Made by a program: the position numbers and the translations under genes | Shown: in pieces, positions 38,317-45,677 of the stretch | How positions within the stretch are numbered: the stretch's first letter is position 1 | Layout of the letters: each line of letters starts with the position of its first letter | The notes under the pieces: generated by a model | The model's input: the letters and a program-made list of their open reading frames with translations, nothing else | Databases searched by the model: none | What the model was told of the DNA's origin: nothing | Assembly: GCA_963714325.1 (NCBI GenBank) | Contig: CAVQOB010000035.1 | Coordinates: 62,001-126,000 of the forward strand | Source: CAVQOB01 sp963714325 | Lineage (GTDB): Bacteria; Pseudomonadota; Alphaproteobacteria; Rhizobiales; Hyphomicrobiaceae | Direction: 5' to 3' | DNA: 64,000 nt

Positions 38317-39810
38317 TCAGCGCGCCGCTTGCGCGGTCTTGATGGCCTGCTCATAGCCGGCCACGAGTTTTTTTACGGATGCGGATGTGACATCGAACAC
38401 CGGCGCTGGGTAGACGCCATAGAAGATGGTCAGCGCGACTAGCGGGCCGAGAACGGCGATCTCGCGCCAGTTCATGTCCTTGATCCCGGCGAGGGATGGC
38501 TTATCCATGACGCCGAAGATCATGCGGCGATAGAGCCAGAGCGCATAGCCTGCCGATAGAATGACGCCAAAGGTCGCGAAAAACGCCACCCAGGTGTTGG
38601 CCTTGAAGGCGCCGAGCAGCGTCAGAAATTCGCCGACAAAACCGGATGTGCCGGGCAGGCCGACGTTCGCCATGGTGAAGACCATGAACACGAACGCGTA
38701 GATCGGCATCCGGTTGACAAGACCGCCGTAGGCCGCAATCTCACGGGTATGCATGCGGTCATAGACGACGCCGACGCAGAGGAAGAGTGCTGCCGAGACA
38801 AGGCCATGCGACAGCATCTGGAAGATGGCGCCGTCGATGCCCTGCTGGTTGAAGGTGAAGATGCCCATCGTTACGTAACCCATATGGGCCACCGACGAAT
38901 AGGCGATCAGCTTCTTGACGTCTTCCTGCGCCAGCGCGACCAGCGAGGTGTAGATGATCGCGACGATCGACAATGTGAATATGAAGGGCGCGAACTCCTG
39001 CGACGCCAAAGGGAACATCGGCAGCGAGAAGCGCAGGAAGCCATAGCCACCCATTTTCAACAGGACAGCCGCCAGGATCACCGATCCCCCCGTTGGCGCT
39101 TCGACGTGCGCATCGGGAAGCCACGTGTGCACCGGCCACATCGGCATCTTCACCGCGAACGAGGCGAAGAAGGCGAGGAACATCCACCACTGCATTTCGC
39201 GCGGGAACTTGTGCGCCATCAGGGTCGGAATGTCGGTGGTCCCGGCGTGCCAATACATCGCCATCATGGCGAGCAGCATCAGCACCGAGCCGAGCAGCGT
39301 GTAGAGGAAGAACTTGAAGCTGGCGTAGACGCGGCGCTTGCCACCCCAAACGCCGATGATGATGAACATCGGAATGAGTCCAGCTTCGAAGAACACATAA
39401 AACAGCAGCAGATCGAGTGCACAGAAAACGCCGATCATCAGCGTTTCCAGGAGCAGGAACGCGATCATGTATTCTTTGACGCGATCCTCGACGGAACCCC
39501 AGCTCGCGAGGATTACCAACGGCATCAGGAAGGTCGTCAGGATGACGAACAGCATGGAAATGCCATCGACGCCCATCTTGTAGCGGATGCTTGAGCCCAG
39601 CCACGCCGCTTCTTCGACGAATTGGAAGCCGCCGTTGGAATTATCGAACCCGGTCCAGATCAGCAGCGAGACGGCGAAGGTGATGGCTGTCGTCCACAGT
39701 GCGATCCAGCGGGCGTTGCCAATGGCGTCCTTATTGAGGAACGCGATGATGACCGCGCCCGCCAGCGGCAGGAACGTGATCAGCGAGAGAATGTTGGATG
39801 TGAGGCTCAT
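38317..39810 (-). CDS. nuoM: NADH-quinone oxidoreductase subunit M
   Basis: NuoM is the middle antiporter-like proton channel of the complex I membrane arm. The 497-residue product has the family hallmarks FEAGLIPMFIIIGVWG (conserved Glu in the proton path), KMPMWPVHTWLPDAHVEAPTGGSVILAAVLLKMGGYG and FVGEFLTL. Its ATG overlaps the nuoL stop by four bases (ATGA). Confidence 0.97.
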   Translation of the reverse strand: MSLTSNILSLITFLPLAGAVIIAFLNKDAIGNARWIALWTTAITFAVSLLIWTGFDNSNGGFQFVEEAAWLGSSIRYKMGVDGISMLFVILTTFLMPLVILASWGSVEDRVKEYMIAFLLLETLMIGVFCALDLLLFYVFFEAGLIPMFIIIGVWGGKRRVYASFKFFLYTLLGSVLMLLAMMAMYWHAGTTDIPTLMAHKFPREMQWWMFLAFFASFAVKMPMWPVHTWLPDAHVEAPTGGSVILAAVLLKMGGYGFLRFSLPMFPLASQEFAPFIFTLSIVAIIYTSLVALAQEDVKKLIAYSSVAHMGYVTMGIFTFNQQGIDGAIFQMLSHGLVSAALFLCVGVVYDRMHTREIAAYGGLVNRMPIYAFVFMVFTMANVGLPGTSGFVGEFLTLLGAFKANTWVAFFATFGVILSAGYALWLYRRMIFGVMDKPSLAGIKDMNWREIAVLGPLVALTIFYGVYPAPVFDVTSASVKKLVAGYEQAIKTAQAAR

Positions 39811-41855
39811 CGGCCGAGCCCTCCGGCGATCATCAAGGTGAGAATGCCGGCCAATCCGATCAGCATCCAGAAGGCATAGTGATAGACGTAACCGGTTTGC
39901 AGTTTGACGGCGCGGCCGGTGACCCAGCCGACACTAGCGGCAGTCCCATCGATGGTCCCATCGATGATCGCACCGTCACCGCCCTTCCAGAGCATGCGCC
40001 CGATCGCCTTGGCCGGCCGCACAAACAGGAAGTCATAAAGCTCGTCGAAGTACCACTTATTGAGGAAGAAGAGGTAGATCGGCTTGAACGTGCGCGCGGT
40101 TGCCGCCGGCAGCCATGGCGAACGGATGTAGAAGAGATAGGCAAGGCCGAGGCCTGCCAACATCGCCACAAACGGCGCCCAGCCGACCCAACCGGGAATC
40201 TCGTGCATGTGATGGAGGATGTGGTTGTCCTTGCCTTCGAAGATCGATTTCGACCAGAAGGCCTTGTAGGGATCAATCGTTCCCTTGGCTGCTGTGCCGA
40301 TGAAATTCTTCGCAAAGATGACGCCCGCCAGCACGGCACCCGCCGCCAGCACATAGAGTGGGATCAGCATGACCAGCGGGCTCTCGTGCGGCTTGTGTTC
40401 GCCGTGCGCGTGGTCATCATGCTTGTGGCCGTCGTGTTTGTGGTCAGCGGCCTTGTGATCGTGGCCATGATCATCATGCGACTTCCAGCGTGGTGATTGG
40501 TGGAAGGTCATGAACATCAGTCGCCAGGAATAGAAGCTGGTCATGAAAGCGGCGAGCACCAGCATCCAGAACGCATAGTGCGACGGCGTGTGCGCGGCGT
40601 AAGCGGCTTCGATAATCGCGTCCTTGGAATGAAAGCCGGCGAAGCCCGCGAGGTGCGGAATGCCGACGCCGGTCAGCGCGAGTGTACCAATCAGCATCAT
40701 GGCGTAGGTCATGGGGATGTGCGGCTTGAGCCCGCCCATGTGCCGCATGTCCTGTTCGTGGTGCATAGCGTGGATGACGGAGCCGGCGCCGAGAAACAGC
40801 AAGGCCTTGAAGAAGGCGTGCGTGAAGAGATGGAAGATGCCGGCGGTATAGGCGCCAACACCGCAGGCGACGAACATGTAGCCGAGCTGCGAGCAGGTCG
40901 AATAGGCAATAACGCGCTTGATATCGTTCTGCACCAAGCCGACGGTTGCGGCGAAGAATGCGGTCAACGCGCCGACGAACGTCACGACCTGCAGAGCCTG
41001 CGGCGCGTACTCGAACACCGGCGACAGCCGCGCCACCATGAACACGCCGGCGGTGACCATCGTTGCCGCGTGGATCAGCGCAGAGACGGGTGTTGGACCT
41101 TCCATGGCGTCCGGCAGCCAGGTATGCAGCAGGAACTGCGCGCTCTTACCCATCGCGCCCATGAACAGCAGCAACGCCAGCGTCGTAACGATATCGACCT
41201 GATAACCGAGGAAGTTGAATTGTTTGCCGGCGAGCGATGGGATTGCCTGAAAGACGGGATCGAGTTGTATGGAGCCAGCCATCCAGAACAGGCCGAAGAT
41301 CCCAAGCGCAAAGCCGAAGTCACCGACGCGATTGACGACGAAAGCCTTGATGGCGGCCGCGTTCGCTTCGGGCTTGTGATACCAGAATCCAATCAGCAAA
41401 TACGATGCGAGCCCCACGCCCTCCCAACCGAAGAACATCTGCAACAGATTATCGGCCGTCACCAGCATCAGCATGGCGAACGTGAAGAGGGAGAGATAAG
41501 CGAAGAAGCGCGGACGGCTATCGTCTTCGGCCATGTAGCCGATGGAATAGAGATGGACGAGGCTCGAGACGGTGTTGACGACCACCAGCATGACGGCGGT
41601 CAGCGTGTCGACGCGCAGCATCCACGAGACGTCGAGATCGCCCGAGGTGATCCAGCGCATGACGTGGACCTTGTAGGGCTGGCCACCCTGCAAACCAATC
41701 GACACGAAAACCATCCAGGACAGAACGGCGGCCAGTCCAAGAAATGCCGTCGTGATAATCTCGCTCGGGCGCGCGCCTATCACGCGGCCGAAGAACCCGG
41801 CGATCAATGCGCCAAGCAGCGGAAGAAAGACGATGGCGAGTGTGGCGGTGGTCAT
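39807..41855 (-). CDS. nuoL: NADH-quinone oxidoreductase subunit L, with His-rich loop
   Basis: NuoL is the distal proton-pumping subunit with the long lateral helix. The 682-residue product has GWEGVGLASYLLIGFW, KSAQFLLHTWLPDAMEGPTPVSALIHAATMV and a C-terminal FNELYDF-like region (NKWYFDELYDF). A hydrophilic insertion at about residues 452-493 is extremely rich in His and Asp (DDHGHDHK, HKHDGHKHDDHAHGEH). It lies in a loop before the C-terminal helices. A MITE-like repeat separates it from nuoK. Confidence 0.96.
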   Translation of the reverse strand: MTTATLAIVFLPLLGALIAGFFGRVIGARPSEIITTAFLGLAAVLSWMVFVSIGLQGGQPYKVHVMRWITSGDLDVSWMLRVDTLTAVMLVVVNTVSSLVHLYSIGYMAEDDSRPRFFAYLSLFTFAMLMLVTADNLLQMFFGWEGVGLASYLLIGFWYHKPEANAAAIKAFVVNRVGDFGFALGIFGLFWMAGSIQLDPVFQAIPSLAGKQFNFLGYQVDIVTTLALLLFMGAMGKSAQFLLHTWLPDAMEGPTPVSALIHAATMVTAGVFMVARLSPVFEYAPQALQVVTFVGALTAFFAATVGLVQNDIKRVIAYSTCSQLGYMFVACGVGAYTAGIFHLFTHAFFKALLFLGAGSVIHAMHHEQDMRHMGGLKPHIPMTYAMMLIGTLALTGVGIPHLAGFAGFHSKDAIIEAAYAAHTPSHYAFWMLVLAAFMTSFYSWRLMFMTFHQSPRWKSHDDHGHDHKAADHKHDGHKHDDHAHGEHKPHESPLVMLIPLYVLAAGAVLAGVIFAKNFIGTAAKGTIDPYKAFWSKSIFEGKDNHILHHMHEIPGWVGWAPFVAMLAGLGLAYLFYIRSPWLPAATARTFKPIYLFFLNKWYFDELYDFLFVRPAKAIGRMLWKGGDGAIIDGTIDGTAASVGWVTGRAVKLQTGYVYHYAFWMLIGLAGILTLMIAGGLGR

Positions 41856-41902
41856 GCGTGCTTCTCTTCACATCCCAGCGCGATTGCGCGGAAACTAAAA
41901 CT

Positions 41903-42037
41903 GTGATCCTCGGGCGTGTCCCGAGGACCCATGGTGCCGACTGCGTCGACGTTGACGAGGGCGCTGTCACCGTTATGCCAAACACCAGCACCCGAACATG
42001 CGGAGCTCTGGGTCCTCGAGCCAAGCCCGCGGATGAC
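41903..42037. repeat. MITE-like element between nuoK and nuoL
   Basis: The termini at 41903-41930 and 42010-42037 are imperfect inverted repeats of 28 bases (23 matches) enclosing 79 bases without a gene. The left arm itself folds as TCCTCGGG / CCCGAGGA (41907-41914, 41920-41927). Size (135 bp), terminal inversion and lack of coding capacity fit a non-autonomous miniature element. It separates genes that normally abut. Confidence 0.6.
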
Positions 42038-42070
42038 AACAAGGGATGTGGCGGCCGACCGGTCCAAGTT

Positions 42071-42376
42071 TCAGCCCTTCATCATGTTGATGTCTTCGAC
42101 GGCGATGGAACCGCGGTTGCGGTAATAGACGACGACGATGGCGAGGCCGATGGCGGCTTCAGCGGCGGCAACGGTCAAGATCATCAGCGCGAACACCTGG
42201 CCGACGAGATCACCGTGTTGGGCCGAGAACGCGACGAGGTTGATGTTGACGGCGAGCAGCATCAGCTCGATCGACATGAGAATGACGATGACGTTCTTCC
42301 GGTTGAGGAAGATGCCGAAGATGCCGAGCGTGAACAGGCACGCGGCAACGGTGAGATAGTGTCCCAGTGTGATCAT
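42071..42376 (-). CDS. nuoK: NADH-quinone oxidoreductase subunit K
   Basis: NuoK is a small three-helix membrane subunit contributing Glu residues to the proton pathway. The 101-residue product has GIFLNRKNVIVILMSIELML and LTVAAAEAAIGLAIVVVYYR with the two key Glu residues. GAGGAAGG, overlapping the stop of the small upstream gene, precedes ATG 42376; the longer in-frame start is not supported. Confidence 0.96.
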   Translation of the reverse strand: MITLGHYLTVAACLFTLGIFGIFLNRKNVIVILMSIELMLLAVNINLVAFSAQHGDLVGQVFALMILTVAAAEAAIGLAIVVVYYRNRGSIAVEDINMMKG

Positions 42377-42389
42377 CGAATGACCTTCC

Positions 42390-42626
42390 TCACTTTGCCA
42401 ACCCCGATAATCCCAACAACGGCGCAACCCAATGCCAGAGCATACCGAGCGCCATCAAGATCAGGACTGCGCCGATGATGAGATCCCGCGTGCTCGATGG
42501 CGGTCGGCTGGCGCGTTCCTTCTGCTTCGCTTCGGCGATCGCGCGCTTGCGCGCTTCATCGAGTGACGCGATATTGGTCTTCGGTTTCTCAGGCTCGCGA
42601 CCGGAGCCGTTGAGATGGCCCGCCAT
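42390..42626 (-). CDS. Small single-pass membrane protein between nuoJ and nuoK
   Basis: The 78-residue protein has a charged N-terminal half rich in Lys, Glu and Ala (EARKRAIAEAKQKERA) and one membrane segment (about 48-72, LIIGAVLILMALGMLWHWVAPLL). Its ATG overlaps the nuoJ stop as TGATG, and its own stop lies within the nuoK Shine-Dalgarno region, so it is tightly coupled on both sides. No family is recognised. The position suggests an accessory or assembly factor of complex I, but this is inference. Confidence 0.7.
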   Translation of the reverse strand: MAGHLNGSGREPEKPKTNIASLDEARKRAIAEAKQKERASRPPSSTRDLIIGAVLILMALGMLWHWVAPLLGLSGLAK

Positions 42627-43279
42627 CAGCCGCTCCCCTTAGCTGCGACTTTATCGGGGATGACAGCGCCACCGGAGGGCACCTTGATCACATCCATGGC
42701 CGTCTTCTTGGTGCGTGCGTTCTGCACGGAGATGTCCTGGCGCTTGACGCCTTCCTTGTGGCGCAACGTCAAAACGATCGCGCCGATCATGGCGACCAGC
42801 AAGATCAGGCCGGACATCTGAAAGAGGTGGATGTATTTCGTATAGAGGATGCGGCCGAGCGCTTCCGTGTTGCCGATGCCAGCGGTGACGGGGGCGGCGG
42901 CCTTGGCAAGGCCCGTTGGCATCACGCCAGCGCCCATCATTTTGGCCGCTACCAGCATGACGATTTCAGCCAGCAGCACGAAGCCGACGAGCGCGCCAAG
43001 TGGCGCGTTTTTCATGAAGCCGGCGCGCAGCTCAGCGAAGTCGACGTCGAGCATCATGACAACGAACAGGAATAGCACGGCGACCGCGCCAACATAGACG
43101 ACGACCAGGATCATCGCCAGGAACTCAGCGCCGAGAAGCAGAAACAAGCCGGCCGCATTAAAGAACGCGAAGATCAACCAGAGCACGGCGTGCACGGGGT
43201 TGCGCGCGGAGATCACGAGGATAGCAGCCAGCACAGTCAAAACCGCGAACAGGTAGAAGAAGGCGGCGGCGAGGGTCAT
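42626..43279 (-). CDS. nuoJ: NADH-quinone oxidoreductase subunit J
   Basis: NuoJ is a five-helix membrane subunit at the junction of the two arms. The 217-residue product has ISARNPVHAVLWLIFAFFNAAGLFLLLGAEFLAMILVVVYVGAVAVLFLFVVMMLD-type sequence, highly conserved. ATG at 43279 is the standard start; an upstream in-frame start reads through repeat DNA and is rejected. The C terminus is longer than in E. coli. Confidence 0.95.
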   Translation of the reverse strand: MTLAAAFFYLFAVLTVLAAILVISARNPVHAVLWLIFAFFNAAGLFLLLGAEFLAMILVVVYVGAVAVLFLFVVMMLDVDFAELRAGFMKNAPLGALVGFVLLAEIVMLVAAKMMGAGVMPTGLAKAAAPVTAGIGNTEALGRILYTKYIHLFQMSGLILLVAMIGAIVLTLRHKEGVKRQDISVQNARTKKTAMDVIKVPSGGAVIPDKVAAKGSG

Positions 43280-43301
43280 GGAGTGGTTCCCGGTTCCAAC
43301 G

Positions 43302-43433
43302 CCCTCTCCCCATTGCAATGCTGCAATGGGGAGAGGGTTAGGGTGAGGGGCGGCCGCAAACTCTGAGCTGATCGCTGCCCCTCACCCCGACCCTCTCCCC
43401 ATGACCGGCAAAGTGCCGGTCATGGGGAGAGGG
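43302..43433. repeat. Large composite palindrome between nuoI and nuoJ, copy 3
   Basis: Two perfect hairpins occur: CCCTCTCCCCATTGCA (43302-43317) with its complement at 43322-43337, and a 20-bp arm at 43391-43410 with its complement at 43414-43433 around a three-base loop. The inner segments TTAGGGTGAGGGGC and GCCCCTCACCCCGA also pair, so the whole 132 bp can fold into a cruciform or three-way structure. It belongs to the same family as 7065 and 9045 and fills almost the entire gap. Confidence 0.85.
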
Positions 43434-43439
43434 AGACAA

Positions 43440-43928
43440 TCATCGATACGGCGCGTCCTGTTTCAGATTGTTGGCAATGACGCGTTCCCAGCGGTCGCCG
43501 TTCGCGAGCAGGCGTTCCTTGTCGTAGTAGAGTTCTTCGCGAGTCTCGGTTGCGAATTCGAAGTTCGGGCCCTCGACGATCGCGTCGACGGGACAGGCTT
43601 CCTGGCAGAGGCCGCAATAGATGCATTTGACCATGTCGATGTCGTAGCGCGTAGTGCGGCGCGTGCCGTCGTTGCGGCGGGGGCCGGCTTCAATGGTGAT
43701 GGCTTGCGCGGGGCAGATCGCTTCACAGAGCTTGCAGGCGATGCAGCGCTCTTCGCCGTTGGGATAGCGGCGTAGCACGTGTTCGCCGCGGAAGCGCGGG
43801 CTGAGTGGTCCCTTTTCGAAGGGATAGTTCAGCGTTTTCTTTGGCGCGAAGAAATAGCGCATGGTCAGGAAGAACGCCGAAACGAACTCCTTGAGAAACA
43901 GAGATTTGACACCGGTTGCGATGCTCAT
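43440..43928 (-). CDS. nuoI: NADH-quinone oxidoreductase subunit I (8Fe ferredoxin-like)
   Basis: NuoI carries clusters N6a and N6b in the peripheral arm. The 162-residue product has two CxxCxxCxxxC motifs at Cys62/65/68/72 and Cys102/105/108/112 and the conserved YFFAPKKTLNYPFEKGPLSPRFRGEH start. ATG at 43928 is chosen because homology begins there and GGAAGGAAG lies about 20 bases upstream. Its first codons are repeated in degenerate form at 43942, 44453 and 44604. Confidence 0.96.
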   Translation of the reverse strand: MSIATGVKSLFLKEFVSAFFLTMRYFFAPKKTLNYPFEKGPLSPRFRGEHVLRRYPNGEERCIACKLCEAICPAQAITIEAGPRRNDGTRRTTRYDIDMVKCIYCGLCQEACPVDAIVEGPNFEFATETREELYYDKERLLANGDRWERVIANNLKQDAPYR

Positions 43929-43958
43929 GTTGCAGTACTCATTGAATCCACTTCCTTC

Positions 43959-43991
43959 CGTCATGGCCGCGCAGGCGGCCACCCAAGCAAG
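43959..43991 (-). repeat. 33-bp palindromic repeat, copy on the nuoI side of the GIY-YIG gene
   Basis: It is identical over 33 bases to 10751-10783 and inverted relative to 44379-44412. The core GGCCGCGCAGGCGGCC is a near-palindrome. With the other copy it brackets the GIY-YIG gene. It lies 30 bases upstream of the nuoI start and may provide part of its leader. Confidence 0.8.
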
Positions 43992-44057
43992 TCACCTCTT
44001 CAAGGCAGAGCCCTATCCACCGATACTCTGACATCAACCCCAAATTCGCGAATGCCT

Positions 44058-44357
44058 TCATTTTCGTCGAACAAAATCCGACCACGTTGGGTTCATTTCT
44101 TCAATCGACCTGATCTTCCATAACCGGCGCCACTTCTTCATCTGACTTTCGCGTTTGATGGCATCGGCCATTGTTGTGTGCGCTTCGTAGTAGACGAGCC
44201 GTTGCACCTTATACTTCTTCGTGAACCCTTCGAATGTACCATCGCGGTGTTCTCGCACTCGCCCGTAAAGATCACTCGTCACTCCGATGTACAGCGTCCC
44301 ATTATGTTTGCTCGCAAGCAGATAGACGACAGGATGTTTTTGACCACGGGTAAACAC
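44058..44357 (-). CDS. GIY-YIG endonuclease-like protein inserted between nuoH and nuoI
   Basis: The 99-residue product is a single GIY-YIG domain: VYLL (11-14) and LYIG (22-25) strands, Arg33/Arg35 in the catalytic helix, His37, and Glu70 in ESQMKKW as metal ligand. This is the small stand-alone (UvrC/YhbQ-like) type. Start is GTG at 44357. It lies between inverted copies of a palindromic repeat (43959-43991 and 44379-44412) inside the nuo operon. It could be a mobility nuclease of that element, or a repair or defence nuclease carried with it; the former is inference. Confidence 0.88.
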   Translation of the reverse strand: MFTRGQKHPVVYLLASKHNGTLYIGVTSDLYGRVREHRDGTFEGFTKKYKVQRLVYYEAHTTMADAIKRESQMKKWRRLWKIRSIEEMNPTWSDFVRRK

Positions 44358-44378
44358 GACACACTATTCGACCTTCAG

Positions 44379-44412
44379 GCTTGCTTGGGTGGCCGCCTTC
44401 GCGGCCATAACG
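44379..44412 (+). repeat. Inverted copy of the 33-bp palindromic repeat on the nuoH side of the GIY-YIG gene
   Basis: The core GGCCGCCTTCGCGGCC is preceded by GCTTGCTTGGGT. In reverse orientation it matches 43959-43991 except for a few substitutions. With that copy it delimits a segment of about 454 bp containing the nuclease gene. Confidence 0.75.
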
Positions 44413-44414
44413 GT

Positions 44415-44453
44415 TTACTGGAACAGCGATGTGATGCCAGTTGCGATGCTCAT
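44415..44453 (-). pseudogene. Degenerate duplicate of the nuoI 5' end (12 codons, then stop)
   Basis: From ATG at 44453 the minus strand encodes MSIATGITSLFQ and a TAA stop. The real nuoI begins MSIATGVKSLFLKEF. Over the first 33 bases 27 are identical. The copy ends where the palindromic repeat begins, so it is a truncated duplicate of the nuoI start and not a gene. Confidence 0.75.
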
Positions 44454-44477
44454 AACGTGTCCAGTCTTCTGTGTCAT

Positions 44478-44571
44478 CGTAGGTTGGGTTTTGCCCCTTG
44501 GCCGTAACCCAACATGAACTTGCTCCCAATTGTTGGGTTACGCGGCAAAAGTGCCGCTAACCCAACCTACG
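44478..44571. repeat. Nested inverted repeat (TAGGTTGGG family) next to nuoH
   Basis: CGTAGGTTGGGTT (44478-44490) pairs perfectly with AACCCAACCTACG (44559-44571). Inside, GCCGTAACCCAACA (44501-44514) pairs with TGTTGGGTTACGCGGC (44531-44546). The 94-bp element has no coding capacity and is of a kind widely dispersed in bacterial genomes. It separates two remnants of the nuoI start. Confidence 0.75.
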
Positions 44572-44580
44572 GCCAAACGC

Positions 44581-44604
44581 GGAACAGCCGGTTGCGATAC
44601 TCAT
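44581..44604 (-). pseudogene. Ancestral nuoI start remnant overlapping the nuoH stop
   Basis: ATG at 44604-44602 shares one base with the nuoH TAA (TAATG) and reads MSIATG before diverging into repeat DNA. It matches the first six codons of nuoI with one silent base change. The overlap is what would be expected for an undisturbed nuoH-nuoI junction. Confidence 0.7.
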
Positions 44605-45662
44605 TACCCCACCCACCGCCCGTATTGCAGCCAACTCGCGACAACGACCACCATTGCCAGCGACAGCGGCAGGAACACTTTCCAGCCCAACCGCATCAGC
44701 TGGTCATAACGATAACGCGGTACCATTGCCTTCACCATGGCGAACATGAAGAAGACGAACGTCACCTTGAGCAGGAACCAGATTGGGCCGGGAATCCAAT
44801 TCAGCGGCGCGATATCGAGCGGTGGGAGCCATCCACCGAGGAACAGGATCGATGTCATCGCGCACATCGTGACGATGGCCACGTATTCCCCGAGCATGAA
44901 CAGCAGGTAAGGCGTCGAGGAGTATTCGACCATGAATCCAGCGACGAGTTCGGACTCAGCTTCGGGCAGGTCGAAGGGCGGGCGGTTGGTCTCGGCCAGC
45001 GCTGAGATGAAGAAGATGACGAACATCGGAAATAGCGGCAGCCAATGCCAATCGAGCAGGCTTGATCGGAGGCCAAGCCGCGTGCCGATGCCGGTCTCTT
45101 GCGCTTGGACGATGGCGCTCATGTTGAGCGAGCCGACGCAGAGCAGCACAGTGATGATGACGAAGCCGATCGAGACTTCGTATGAAACCATTTGGGCTGC
45201 CGAGCGCAATGAGCCGAGGAACGGATACTTCGAGTTCGACGCCCAGCCGCCCATGATGATGCCGTAGACGCCGAGCGATGAGATGGCGAACAGGTAGAGG
45301 ATGCCGACGTTGATGTCGGCGATGGCGAGGCCCTTGCCGACGGGGATCACGGCCCAAGCCGCGAGCGCCAAAACGGCCGTGACCAACGGCGCGAGCAAGA
45401 ACACCCCCTTATCGGCGCCAGCGGGGATCAATGGCTCCTTGAGGACGAACTTCAACAGGTCGGCGAACGATTGCAACAGGCCAAAAGGACCAACGACGTT
45501 GGGACCGCGCCGGAGCTGCACGGCCGCCCAGACCTTGCGATCCATCAGCAGCAAAAACGCGACGATCACCAACAGTGAGACGAGCAACAGCAGGCTCGCG
45601 CCAACCATCAGCGCGAGCCACAGTCCCCAGTCCCACCATGTATCGAATGTCTGCGGAAACAT
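44604..45662 (-). CDS. nuoH: NADH-quinone oxidoreductase subunit H
   Basis: NuoH sits at the membrane end of the quinone site. The 352-residue, eight-helix product has DRKVWAAVQLRRGPNVVGPFGLLQSFADLLKF and the loop AETNRPPFDLPEAESELVAGFMVEYSS with the conserved Glu residues. The length is normal. It begins 15 bases after nuoG. Confidence 0.97.
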   Translation of the reverse strand: MFPQTFDTWWDWGLWLALMVGASLLLLVSLLVIVAFLLLMDRKVWAAVQLRRGPNVVGPFGLLQSFADLLKFVLKEPLIPAGADKGVFLLAPLVTAVLALAAWAVIPVGKGLAIADINVGILYLFAISSLGVYGIIMGGWASNSKYPFLGSLRSAAQMVSYEVSIGFVIITVLLCVGSLNMSAIVQAQETGIGTRLGLRSSLLDWHWLPLFPMFVIFFISALAETNRPPFDLPEAESELVAGFMVEYSSTPYLLFMLGEYVAIVTMCAMTSILFLGGWLPPLDIAPLNWIPGPIWFLLKVTFVFFMFAMVKAMVPRYRYDQLMRLGWKVFLPLSLAMVVVVASWLQYGRWVG

Positions 45663-45677
45663 GCGCCTTTGTCCGTT

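Noticed and set aside
38759..39604. Long open frames opposite and alongside nuoM, nuoL and the ABC genes
   Set aside because: High-GC shadow frames with His/Arg/Gly-rich composition and no motifs; the conserved genes explain the sequence.
43942..43959. ATG at 43942 as the start of nuoI
   Set aside because: It opens a five-codon frame ending in TGA and is out of frame with nuoI; it is better read as another degenerate start copy.
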